From Chloroflexota bacterium (GTDB lineage: Bacteria; Chloroflexota; Limnocylindria; QHBO01), in NCBI GenBank assembly GCA_005879775.1, contig VBJX01000041.1, forward strand, positions 10,752 through 24,771: 14,020 nt of DNA, in the 5' to 3' direction. Under the pieces are notes generated by a model. That model made no database searches, was not told the origin of the DNA, and was given only the letters and a program-made list of their open reading frames with translations. A program made the translations under genes and the position numbers. Of the stretch, positions 6,788 to 13,615 are shown piece after piece. Numbering within the stretch: the first letter of the stretch is position 1; each line of letters opens with the position of its first letter.

Positions 6788-7143
6788 GCCATGTCCTCCT
6801 TGACCGATGCGATCGTCTCTTCCGGCGCGCCGACATGGATCCTGCGCAGGCCCCGCCACGCCAGGAGCGCGGCGAGTGACAGCAGGACGACGAACACGAT
6901 CACCGCCATGAGCCACGGCGGCAGACCCGTCAGCGCCGCCAGGCCGAGGATCAACGCCACCACCACCGTGATGAGGGCCGCGAAAACGAATCCGAAGGCG
7001 ATCCCGAGAAGCACCGCGGCTCCCTGCAGGCCGGCGAGCATGACTCCGATCTCCTGCCGGCCATGCTGAAACTCGAGCTTCGCCAGCGTGACGAAGCCCG
7101 ACACCAGCTGTCGCGCCAGCGCGAAGACGCTCTGCTTCTTCAA
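6757..7143 (-). CDS. Holin-X-like (PF07332-type) small membrane protein
   Basis: The 128-residue product has an amphipathic N-terminal helix (ALARQLVSGFVTLAKLEFQH, about 8-27). Two long hydrophobic segments follow, at about 42-72 and 77-98, joined by a short TGLPP turn. A charged C-terminal tail ends in ARRLMRRD. This matches the 'actinobacterial holin-X' family PF07332, whose members are usually not phage holins despite the name; their role is unknown. TTG at 7143 follows GGGAGG with a short 4-nt gap. A TAGAAT hexamer 42 nt upstream of the start is a likely -10 element. It is the first gene of a two-gene operon with the DUF3618-like gene. Confidence 0.78.
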   Translation of the reverse strand: MKKQSVFALARQLVSGFVTLAKLEFQHGRQEIGVMLAGLQGAAVLLGIAFGFVFAALITVVVALILGLAALTGLPPWLMAVIVFVVLLSLAALLAWRGLRRIHVGAPEETIASVKEDMAWARRLMRRD

Positions 7144-7184
7144 CGCACCTCCCGTGGCTCGTCGGTGGTCCGACGGCGGGCCCG

Positions 7185-7190
7185 ATTCTA
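7185..7190 (-). promoter_or_regulatory. Likely -10 element of the holin-X/DUF3618 operon
   Basis: On the minus strand TAGAAT matches five of six positions of TATAAT and predicts a leader of about 35 nt that contains the GGGAGG ribosome binding site. No clear -35 is seen. Confidence 0.4.
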
Positions 7191-7239
7191 CCAACGCGAC
7201 TCCAGGAGCCCCTAAGCCGCGCTCGGCGGAAGGCTCGGC

Positions 7240-7245
7240 TATCCT
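7240..7245 (+). promoter_or_regulatory. Possible -10 element for a near-leaderless DUF3105 transcript
   Basis: TATCCT lies 10 nt before the ATG at 7256, with no Shine-Dalgarno between them. The predicted leader is 3 to 4 nt. Confidence 0.3.
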
Positions 7246-7255
7246 GACGCGCCAT

Positions 7256-7900
7256 ATGGCCAAGCGCCGCACTTCCGGCATTCAGCGCCGATCACGAGCC
7301 TCCGACGAGGCGATGTCGCGACGCCTGCGCAGCGGCGGCCTGGGGATCGATTGGCGCCTGCTGGCGGTCGGCGGGGTGCTCGGCATCGGCGCCATCGTGG
7401 TCGTACTCGTGCTCATTCTGGGCGGAGGAGGCTCCCAGGCGGGCATCGGCACCCGTCAGCCGGACGACGGCCGGACACACATCGCGGAGGGGACGCAGGG
7501 CGGTCCGTATTCGTCGATCCCCGCCACATCGGGCCCTCATTGGATATCCGCCACCGCACCCGGCCCCTGGGGCGTCTACAACACGGCCCAGCCCCAGGAA
7601 CGGCTGATCCACAACCTGGAGCACGGCGGGATCGTGATCTGGTACCAGCCTTCCAAGATCGCCGCGGCCGATCTCACGACGCTCACCAATTTCGTCCAGC
7701 AGCAGGTCACGACCGAGCAGTTCAAGGTGATCCTGGCGCCCTGGAGCGGGGCGGACTTCGGCCATCCGGTCGCGGTGACGGCCTGGGACTGGCTCCTCTA
7801 CCTCGAGACCGCGGACCTCGACGCCATCAAGACCTTCATCGGCGCCCATTACGAGCAGTCGCCGGAGCCGCTGGGAGGCCCTCCGAAACCGGGGACGTGA
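7256..7900 (+). CDS. DUF3105 domain membrane-anchored protein
   Basis: The 214-residue product starts with a basic cytoplasmic segment (1-33, many Arg). One membrane helix follows at about 34-56, then a Gly-rich hinge and an exported DUF3105 domain. Family blocks are visible: SSIPATSGPHW at about 86-96 and LIHNLEHGGIVIWYQP at 117-132. His95, His119 and His123 are candidate metal ligands, but no activity is established for the family. The ATG at 7256 is preferred because it gives a normal positively charged N-terminus; the frame stays open upstream to 7088 but that part overlaps the divergent gene. It is divergent from the holin-X-like gene and convergent with the CapA-like gene 26 bp away. 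Confidence 0.85.
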   Translation: MAKRRTSGIQRRSRASDEAMSRRLRSGGLGIDWRLLAVGGVLGIGAIVVVLVLILGGGGSQAGIGTRQPDDGRTHIAEGTQGGPYSSIPATSGPHWISATAPGPWGVYNTAQPQERLIHNLEHGGIVIWYQPSKIAAADLTTLTNFVQQQVTTEQFKVILAPWSGADFGHPVAVTAWDWLLYLETADLDAIKTFIGAHYEQSPEPLGGPPKPGT

Positions 7901-7920
7901 GCCCGCGCGCGGCGCGCGCG
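7901..7920. terminator. GC-only inverted repeat between convergent genes
   Basis: The 20-bp run GCCCGCGCGCGGCGCGCGCG can form a 6 to 7 bp CGCGCG hairpin and fills the space between the DUF3105 stop and the CapA-like stop. It could act in both directions. It lacks a T-run, so it is a weak call as an intrinsic terminator. Confidence 0.3.
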
Positions 7921-7926
7921 AATGCA

Positions 7927-9525
7927 CTAATAATCGAGCTCTGCTGCCTTCCAGATGCGCTCGAGGACGTAGTGGCCGTCCCCCTCCGGGTCGGTCAGGG
8001 CCGCGCGGGCAGAGAGGATCATCACGTACGGGTGTAGGCGGACGTTCGCGAGGGTCTTGCCGCGGAACGTCATGTCCAGGATGACGCCCTCCTGCGTCTC
8101 CTGCCACCAGGCCTGGCCGTACATGTAGTTGCCGGGACCGGCGTCGATGAGGCTGACCCCATCGGGCTGCTGGCGGAGGAACAGGCCGCCGCTGACGTGC
8201 AGTCCGCCGCCGACGATCTGGTCGCAGCCTGCCTGGTCCATCCAGCCGACGGCCGCCTGCTGCGACGCCCACAGGTCGGGGTGGTACTCGTCACCGCCCC
8301 ACCACTGCGGGTCGCAGATGACCAGGTCGGCTCCGCCGGCACGCGCCTTGGCCAAGGCCCCATCGACGTTCGCCTCCGTCAGCCAGGCGACACCCGGCGT
8401 GGTCGGGCCGGCATGGACGGGGCCGGTCACCTCGTTCCAGGAGACGAACGCCACCTTCAGCCCGGCAACCTCCACGTAGGCGGGCTCGAGGGCCTGGTCA
8501 AGGTTCATCCCGACACCGGTGTGCGGGAAGCCATGCTTGTCGAGCAGCTCGACCGTCGACTGGATGCCGAAGACGCCTCGATCGCTCTGGTGGTCGGCCG
8601 CGAGATACACCGCGTCCAGGCCCAGGAAGCCCTGCCAGCGCGACAGGACGTCCTCCGGCACGGCCAGGCTGGGCGGGCCGGTCTCGTTCGGTGCCCAGTT
8701 CGCGGTCGGGAGGATCGGGCACTTGTGGTCAGCGAGCGCGACGTCGGCTCGCCGGCTGACGCTCGCGGTGACGCCGTCGTTGCCAGTCTCGACCGGCTGG
8801 ACGATCGGGTAGCGCGAGATGCCGACCGGGGGGTTCGGGTTGAGGAAGGGCCCACCGGTGTACGTCGCGGTCCCGCCGTTGAAGGGCCAGTCCCAGCCCT
8901 TGCCCTGGATCACGGCGTAGTAGGCAGCAATGCGATCCGCGCAGAGGCTCCCGATCGCGGTCAGGTTCCACGTCTGCGAGGCGTCGTACGCGGTCCAGGC
9001 TGGGTCGAGGGCCGCGGGGCCATCGGCCGGCGCGGATCCGACGATCGGATACGGCAGCGCCCGGGCCTCCGGATCACCGAACAGGTCCGGCCCGAAGAGC
9101 CCGAATGGCCCGTCGCCCGCGATCGGGAGGACCTTCGTGGCCGGCTCGACGAGGCCCGGCGGCAGAAGGGCCACCAGCTCCTGGTCGGAGCGCAGCTTGG
9201 TCACCACCTGATCGGCCGCGACGCACGGGCCGATCGCGGCAAGATCCGGCTGAGTCAGCGTGACGCCGCAGGGCATCACCAGCTGGCCGCGCCGGGCGAG
9301 GGTCACCAGCTCGTCGAGGGTGATCGTTGCCTTGAGGTTCGTGAGCCCCGTGACCACGGCCAGCGGGAAGCTGACCGGCGGGATCGGCGTCGCGGTGGGA
9401 GATGGACTGAGCGTGGGGGTGGCGCTGGGGGACGGGGTGGGGCTGGGGCTTGGGCTCGCGCACGCGACGAGCAGCGCCACGGCCGCCACGGCGGTGACTC
9501 CGCGGAGCGACGCCGGGGGCTTCAC
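7927..9525 (-). CDS. CapA/PgsA-like lipoprotein with substituted metal-site motifs
   Basis: CapA-family proteins have a calcineurin-like metallophosphoesterase fold and are linked to poly-gamma-glutamate capsule assembly or cell-wall metabolism. The 532-residue product begins with a signal peptide and a good lipobox, LVAC, so Cys22 is probably lipidated. A Ser/Pro/Thr linker follows (to about 50). The CapA-like core is clearest at 305-500: LAADHQSDRG (near 308-317) matches the usual LANNHxxDxG. CDPQWWGGDEY (404-414) matches the HWG-x-EY block, GGGLHV (439-444) the GHHPH block, and GPGNYMYG the usual SLGNF. Several His/Asn ligands are thus replaced. GTG at 9525 fits the signal peptide; no Shine-Dalgarno is visible, and TACGAT lies exactly 6 nt upstream, as expected for leaderless mRNA. 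Divergent from the carboxypeptidase gene. Confidence 0.75.
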   Translation of the reverse strand: MKPPASLRGVTAVAAVALLVACASPSPSPTPSPSATPTLSPSPTATPIPPVSFPLAVVTGLTNLKATITLDELVTLARRGQLVMPCGVTLTQPDLAAIGPCVAADQVVTKLRSDQELVALLPPGLVEPATKVLPIAGDGPFGLFGPDLFGDPEARALPYPIVGSAPADGPAALDPAWTAYDASQTWNLTAIGSLCADRIAAYYAVIQGKGWDWPFNGGTATYTGGPFLNPNPPVGISRYPIVQPVETGNDGVTASVSRRADVALADHKCPILPTANWAPNETGPPSLAVPEDVLSRWQGFLGLDAVYLAADHQSDRGVFGIQSTVELLDKHGFPHTGVGMNLDQALEPAYVEVAGLKVAFVSWNEVTGPVHAGPTTPGVAWLTEANVDGALAKARAGGADLVICDPQWWGGDEYHPDLWASQQAAVGWMDQAGCDQIVGGGLHVSGGLFLRQQPDGVSLIDAGPGNYMYGQAWWQETQEGVILDMTFRGKTLANVRLHPYVMILSARAALTDPEGDGHYVLERIWKAAELDY

Positions 9526-9530
9526 GGGGA

Positions 9531-9537
9531 TATCGTA
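9531..9537. promoter_or_regulatory. Symmetric overlapping -10 motif serving two divergent genes
   Basis: TATCGTA reads TATCGT on the plus strand and TACGAT on the minus strand, so both strands carry a TAnnnT hexamer overlapping by five bases. On the minus strand the GTG of the CapA-like gene starts 6 nt downstream, exactly where transcription would begin. On the plus strand the predicted start is near 9543, 12 nt before the carboxypeptidase ATG. No clear -35 is visible on either strand. Confidence 0.4.
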
Positions 9538-9554
9538 CCCACCGCCTAACGACC

Positions 9555-10529
9555 ATGAAGACACCCAACGTCCTGCGCGCCGTCGCCATCGGGCTCCTCA
9601 TCGGTGCCGGCCTTTTCGCCGTCCCGGCAGTTGCGCCGCCGCCCGTGGCCGCCATCGGGCCGCTGCCGGCATGCCGCCTGGCTGAAATTCATACGGTGCC
9701 GAGCGACTACGCCTCTTGGAGCACCACGCTGGTGGACTGGCTCCTCAGGGTCGGAGAGGATTACGTGCCGCCCGATCTGGTGCCGGTGAGCGAGGCGGGA
9801 ATTGCCGGCGGTGGGTTCATCCGCCAGGTGGCGATCGACGATCTGGCCGCCATGACCGCGGCTGCGGCCGAGGCCGGCACGCCGATCGCGGTCAACAGCC
9901 CCTACCGCAGCTACCAGGAGCAGGTCGCCAGCTTCAACGGGTGGGTCGCCGTGGACGGCTACGACAACGCGATCACGTACTCACAGCGACCCGGCCACTC
10001 GGAGCATCAGCTCGGCCTGACGATCGACTTCATGACCAAAGGGGGCGGCAGCGCGCTGCAGGGTGACTGGGCGACGACCCCGGCAGGGAGCTGGATGGCC
10101 GAGCATGCCTGGGAGTATGGGTGGCTGATGAGCTACCCGAAGGGGCCCCATGGCGAATACTTTTCGAACCTGACCTGCTTCCATTACGAGCCATGGCATT
10201 ACCGCTACCTCGGCCGGGAGCTCGCGGCCCAGGTCCACGCCTCGGGGCTGAGCATTCGGGAGTACCTCTGGGCCCACTACACCATGGTCGATCCGATCAC
10301 CGGTCAGCCGATTGCGACACCCACGCCGACACCCTCGCCTACTCCGAGCCCGACGCCCACGCCGTCGCCACCTCCGAGCCCGACGCCCACTCCGTCCCCC
10401 ACGCCGAGCCCACCGCCGATCGTCAGCACCTGGTTCGGCGTGGACTCGCCCGTGGTCCTCGTCGCGCTGCTGGTCATCGTGCTGGCCGCGGTCGGATTCG
10501 CCGCCTGGCGGCGCGTCCTGCGGAGCTAG
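9555..10529 (+). CDS. D-alanyl-D-alanine carboxypeptidase, VanY/M15B family, C-terminally anchored
   Basis: M15B enzymes are zinc D,D-carboxypeptidases that trim the terminal D-Ala of peptidoglycan stem peptides outside the membrane. The 324-residue product has a signal peptide (about 1-33). In the catalytic domain SPYRSYQEQ is at 115-123, then SEHQLGLTID with ligands His151 and Asp158, and EPWHYR with catalytic Glu212 and third ligand His215. All expected active-site residues are present. A Pro/Thr/Ser spacer (about 253-289) leads to a C-terminal membrane helix (about 299-317) ending in RRVLRS, so the enzyme is probably held on the outer face of the membrane by its C-terminus. ATG at 9555 gives a normal signal peptide; no strong ribosome binding site is seen. 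Divergent from the CapA-like lipoprotein gene, 29 bp apart. Confidence 0.9.
   Translation: MKTPNVLRAVAIGLLIGAGLFAVPAVAPPPVAAIGPLPACRLAEIHTVPSDYASWSTTLVDWLLRVGEDYVPPDLVPVSEAGIAGGGFIRQVAIDDLAAMTAAAAEAGTPIAVNSPYRSYQEQVASFNGWVAVDGYDNAITYSQRPGHSEHQLGLTIDFMTKGGGSALQGDWATTPAGSWMAEHAWEYGWLMSYPKGPHGEYFSNLTCFHYEPWHYRYLGRELAAQVHASGLSIREYLWAHYTMVDPITGQPIATPTPTPSPTPSPTPTPSPPPSPTPTPSPTPSPPPIVSTWFGVDSPVVLVALLVIVLAAVGFAAWRRVLRS
10342..10390. repeat. Pro/Thr/Ser linker repeat within the carboxypeptidase gene
   Basis: The 19-bp sequence CTCCGAGCCCGACGCCCAC occurs identically at 10342-10360 and 10372-10390 (period 30 bp) inside a longer degenerate run of CCS/ACS/TCS codons from about 10318 to 10418. It encodes the wall-spanning spacer. 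Confidence 0.8.
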
Positions 10530-10578
10530 CTGCTGTCCACTGGTTGACCGTCCAACGGGCCTCGGCCATCATTCGCCT

Positions 10579-10653
10579 GGGCGGCTAGCTCAACGGCAGA
10601 GCAAGTGACTCTTAATCACTAGGTTCAGGGTTCGAATCCCTGGCCGCTCACCA
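10579..10653 (+). tRNA. tRNA-Lys, anticodon CTT, CCA encoded
   Basis: The 75-nt gene folds as a class I tRNA. The acceptor GGGCGGC pairs with GCCGCTC (one G-U pair), followed by A and an encoded CCA. The D-arm is GCTC-AACGGCA-GAGC. The anticodon stem AGTGA/TCACT closes the loop CTCTTAA with anticodon CTT, and the T-arm is CAGGG-TTCGAAT-CCCTG. It follows the carboxypeptidase gene by 49 bp on the same strand. Confidence 0.96.
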
Positions 10654-10666
10654 TCTGGTCACAAAG

Positions 10667-10699
10667 CGACCCCTCCGGCAGTGCCGAGAGAGGTCGTTT
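10667..10699 (+). terminator. Hairpin terminator after tRNA-Lys
   Basis: CGACC at 10667-10671 pairs with GGTCG at 10692-10696. Inside, CTC pairs with GAG and GGC with GCC, with two single mismatches and a three-base loop. TTT follows the stem. An AAA run before the stem means the reverse strand can also end a transcript, which would suit the converging Tat-protein gene. Confidence 0.6.
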
Positions 10700-10725
10700 G
10701 CTGAGTTTGGCGAGCCGGGCGAGCC

Positions 10726-11439
10726 TTACGGCTGCGTCTTGATTACCTGGAACCCGCCGGTGTTGAAGAGCACGCACAGCTGAGTCTTGCCCGAGCCGTT
10801 ATCGCGCAGGAAGAGCCGCGCGTGGTTGGCCGCTGGCGCGGCAGGGGTAGTGATCTCCTTCATCTCGTGGAACTTGGTCGTGTACACGCTGCCCTCGAAG
10901 AAGCCGCCCCAACCGGTTGAAGCGGTCCCATGCACCGCGTGCCCGCCCGTCGCATGGCCCCAGATCCCCTTGCCGCCTGTCCCTCCGGCGGTACCAGAGA
11001 CAGCGGTCGCCGATCCACTGCTTGCGCTGATTGCGGTCGAGCCGCCGGCGGCGGCGCTCGCGCCGGCACCCGTGTTGACCTGCAGCGATTTCCCGCCGGT
11101 CGGGCCGTCGACGATGAGGGTGGTATCGGTGATGCCCATGGAGCTGCCATCGATGTGCATGAGCGGCTTCAGGGGCGCGCCACTCGTGGGAGTGAGCGTG
11201 GTCGTCGCGTTGGCGTCGTTGGCCTGGCCCAGGATGAAATTGCCACCGGTGATGGCTTCGGCGCGGCGCTGATCGAGCAGGGTCAGGGCAGACACGCCAC
11301 CAACCGTCGCCAACCCTGCGCGCCACAGGACGCCGCGACGGCTAATCGTGGACTGAGCCTCGGTGTCTCGAAGGTGCTTGGTGGCGGAACCATCCCCGTC
11401 GGCATGCTCGCGGTTGTCTGACACGGTCTCTCGCCTCAT
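10726..11439 (-). CDS. Tat-exported low-complexity surface protein
   Basis: I do not recognise a functional family. The 237-residue product has a twin-arginine signal: SRRGVL with Arg34-Arg35, then a hydrophobic stretch at about 41-54 and an Ala-x-Ala cleavage region near 60-62 (RAEA). The mature part is rich in Gly, Ser, Thr and Ala, with short GSTAISASSGSATAVSG-type repeats at about 130-180. The C-terminal ~45 residues (EITTPAAPAANHARLFLRDN, then GKTQLCVLF and a QVI end) resemble a C-terminal module seen in many environmental and phage surface proteins. The start could be ATG at 11439 or GTG at 11424, the latter with GAGG 9 nt upstream. It lies 91 bp downstream of the Fic-sulfotransferase gene on the same strand. 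A folded, co-factor-free exported structural protein is my best guess. Confidence 0.75.
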   Translation of the reverse strand: MRRETVSDNREHADGDGSATKHLRDTEAQSTISRRGVLWRAGLATVGGVSALTLLDQRRAEAITGGNFILGQANDANATTTLTPTSGAPLKPLMHIDGSSMGITDTTLIVDGPTGGKSLQVNTGAGASAAAGGSTAISASSGSATAVSGTAGGTGGKGIWGHATGGHAVHGTASTGWGGFFEGSVYTTKFHEMKEITTPAAPAANHARLFLRDNGSGKTQLCVLFNTGGFQVIKTQP

Positions 11440-11452
11440 GTGTCTTGAGCCC

Positions 11453-11472
11453 CCGGATGCGATGAAATCCGG
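11453..11472. promoter_or_regulatory. Inverted repeat upstream of the Tat-protein gene
   Basis: CCGGAT and ATCCGG are 6-bp arms separated by 8 bp, 13 bp upstream of the ATG. A minus-strand TAGGCT at 11482-11487 could be a -10 element, which would put the repeat in the 5' leader. It may be an operator, a leader hairpin, or chance. Confidence 0.3.
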
Positions 11473-11530
11473 CTTCCGAGCAGCCTACCACCCTCCCCCA
11501 GCGGAGATCAACGGGCCCATCCCAACTTCG

Positions 11531-13615
11531 TCACCATTCGTTCTCGGGCACGTGCCGAGGGCGGGCGGGCGGCACGTAAACACTCGGGAATTGATCGGCC
11601 AGTGCCCGCTGCACGCCCTCCACAATCGGCCACACCCGACGGTGGAGCGCCGGCGTCCACCGCTCCGGATTCAGGCTGGGGATCGCACCGAGGACCACCT
11701 GCCCATCGATGATCCTGGCGATCGTCGGCCGCGGCTTGCCGATGATCGCGGCGTGGCTCGCAGCAAGCTGTCTCCTGTCGAAACCAGCGGGATCAAGGCC
11801 GAGCGTGGCGAGCGCATCGTCGACACCTGCGATCGTTTCGGCTGGCTGATCGTCCAACGCGTCGTAGCTGACAACGATCGTCCGATCCACGGGCAGCTGC
11901 GCGATGAAGGAGTTGAGGGTGACCCACAGCTGCGCGACGGTCTCCAAGGTCTGCCCGGCCCAGGGGAACTGTCGCAAGCTCAGGATGGCGCCGGAGAAGT
12001 GGCGCAGCATCAGGATGAATACAGCGTCAGGGAGTGAGTCGGTCAGCGCACCCGCAACCTGGAGATTCCACGGGGTCGCGTCGCAGTACCACGAGCAGTT
12101 CGAAGCGCGGGCAGCGCCGATGGCATGCTCCTCCGCGAGATGAGCAAGGTCGACGACCAGCCCTTCGTGCTCACGTCCCGGCAACGCCTGAAGGTAGGCA
12201 GGCACAATCGAGTGGGCGGCGTAGAAGCCGCCGTACTCGGCAAGCCCGAGTACCTTGGGATGGGACCCCACATAGCTGCCCATCATGGTGGTGCCTGAAC
12301 GTGGAACCCCCAGGACGAACAGCCCCCGCGCGGGGGCAGCGGCGAGGTCGACAGTGCCACCCCTCGCCAGGACCGCCTCAATCCAGGACCGGACGCGAAG
12401 ATGAGCAATCTCCAGGGGGACGGGCTGGATGTCGCGGTCGTTGATCTCCAGCACGTCGCCCGTCGAGCAGGTGACTCGGAGCCAGCCGTCCGCGTCGTCT
12501 GACTGGACGCGGAAGTGCAAATCAACGCGAGGCGCACCGCGCTGGTCTGTCAGCGCAACACGCACAGCATCCTTTCCGAGCCGTGACACACCCAGACGAG
12601 TGTCTCGGTCAGGCACACCCAACGCGGCCCGAAGGTGCACGAGCACAAGGTCGAGCATCGCCCGCTCCGCACTGTCGATGAGGGGCATCGCGCCGACCGC
12701 GGGCGCAGGATCGCGAAGGAGGTCCCGGGCCAACGCCATCGTGTTGATCTGCGCGGTCAGGAACGTGTCGACGAGCGGTCGCAGGTCGCCCTGATGACCG
12801 AGGCCGAGCGCCTGGATATACGCCGGCCATTGATCGGCCAGGATGAGCTGTGGCAGCCCGACCTCTCGCAGCAACGGGATGGATGCGATCGTCCGGCACA
12901 GCCGGCCGTTGCCATCGGCGAATGGATGAATGCATTGGAGTGAGAAGTGCGCGTATGCACTCTGCAGCACCGGATGCAACCGCTTGAAGGCGGCAGAGTT
13001 GAGCTCGCCAGAGAGCCGCCGCATCTCTTCGGCGACTCGCGCGGCGGGCGCGAATGGCACGATGCCGAGACCGTCGACCGGACTCATGAGGTAGTTGGAC
13101 ACCGGCTTGTACTGCCGGCGCGGCAGGTCGACCTCGATCCTGCTGCCATCGTCGGTGGAAACCGTGTAGGTCTGCTGAGACTCGGTTATCAAGTCCTGCA
13201 GCTGAGCGATGAGGTTCTCTTCGAGCGAGACGCCAGCCCGTGCAACGTCGGACGCCACAACCAGCGCGCGACGTTGGCACTCCACGACCAGCCGGTTCGT
13301 CTCGACGAACGACGTCCAGTCACCATCGGCGACTGAGCTGCGAAGCACGACAGCTGTCAGATCCGGAACGGACCGGATCATTTGGCTCAGGGCTGACGAG
13401 TCGAGCGCTGCCGCCTGCATGAATCGATCGCGCAGGTCTTCCCACGTGCTCGTCTTGGCGTGGCGCACGGCGTCGGTCAGCGCGTCCGCGTGCCGTTGCC
13501 ATCGTGCCGCGTCGACAGTCATCCCTGCCCAGGCAGCGACCGGATCGAATGGGCGGTAGGCCGCCTCGAGAGCCGCCAGCTCCTCAACCGTGCGCGGAAC
13601 TCGGACGGAATCCAT
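11531..13615 (-). CDS. Fic-domain protein fused to a sulfotransferase domain
   Basis: This 694-residue protein joins two enzyme domains. The N-terminal half is a Fic domain, a fold that usually moves AMP from ATP to a protein hydroxyl. The full motif HPFADGNGRLCR is at 230-241 with catalytic His230, Asp234, Gly235, Asn236, Gly237 and Arg238/Arg241. A flap-like segment (about 166-183) precedes it. SSVADG at 93-98 sits where class II Fic proteins carry their inhibitory SxxxEG helix. Residues ~310-425 are a linker domain I do not recognise. The C-terminal domain is sulfotransferase-like: FVLGVPRSGTTMM (433-445) is the 5'-phosphosulfate loop of PAPS enzymes. ILMLRHFSGAILS (534-546) matches the 3'-phosphate site with Arg538 and Ser546, and SYDALDDQP resembles the late RYEDL block. 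No signal peptide, so cytoplasmic. ATG at 13615 gives the natural Fic N-terminus; no Shine-Dalgarno. Targets are unknown. Confidence 0.85.
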   Translation of the reverse strand: MDSVRVPRTVEELAALEAAYRPFDPVAAWAGMTVDAARWQRHADALTDAVRHAKTSTWEDLRDRFMQAAALDSSALSQMIRSVPDLTAVVLRSSVADGDWTSFVETNRLVVECQRRALVVASDVARAGVSLEENLIAQLQDLITESQQTYTVSTDDGSRIEVDLPRRQYKPVSNYLMSPVDGLGIVPFAPAARVAEEMRRLSGELNSAAFKRLHPVLQSAYAHFSLQCIHPFADGNGRLCRTIASIPLLREVGLPQLILADQWPAYIQALGLGHQGDLRPLVDTFLTAQINTMALARDLLRDPAPAVGAMPLIDSAERAMLDLVLVHLRAALGVPDRDTRLGVSRLGKDAVRVALTDQRGAPRVDLHFRVQSDDADGWLRVTCSTGDVLEINDRDIQPVPLEIAHLRVRSWIEAVLARGGTVDLAAAPARGLFVLGVPRSGTTMMGSYVGSHPKVLGLAEYGGFYAAHSIVPAYLQALPGREHEGLVVDLAHLAEEHAIGAARASNCSWYCDATPWNLQVAGALTDSLPDAVFILMLRHFSGAILSLRQFPWAGQTLETVAQLWVTLNSFIAQLPVDRTIVVSYDALDDQPAETIAGVDDALATLGLDPAGFDRRQLAASHAAIIGKPRPTIARIIDGQVVLGAIPSLNPERWTPALHRRVWPIVEGVQRALADQFPSVYVPPARPRHVPENEW

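Noticed and set aside
6757..7143. Phage holin or prophage remnant
   Set aside because: PF07332-type proteins are common chromosomal membrane proteins; no lysin, tail or capsid genes are nearby.
8197..9549. 450-codon plus-strand open frame antisense to the CapA-like gene
   Set aside because: Composition is typical of an antisense shadow; the minus strand has a signal peptide, lipobox and family motifs.
10579..10653. tRNA-Lys as an attachment site for an integrated element
   Set aside because: No copy of the tRNA 3' end, no integrase and no phage or plasmid genes are seen in the rest of the window.
11531..13615. Toxin-antitoxin module (Fic toxin with a separate small antitoxin)
   Set aside because: No adjacent small gene with an inhibitory motif was found, and the protein has its own candidate inhibitory segment at residues 93-98.
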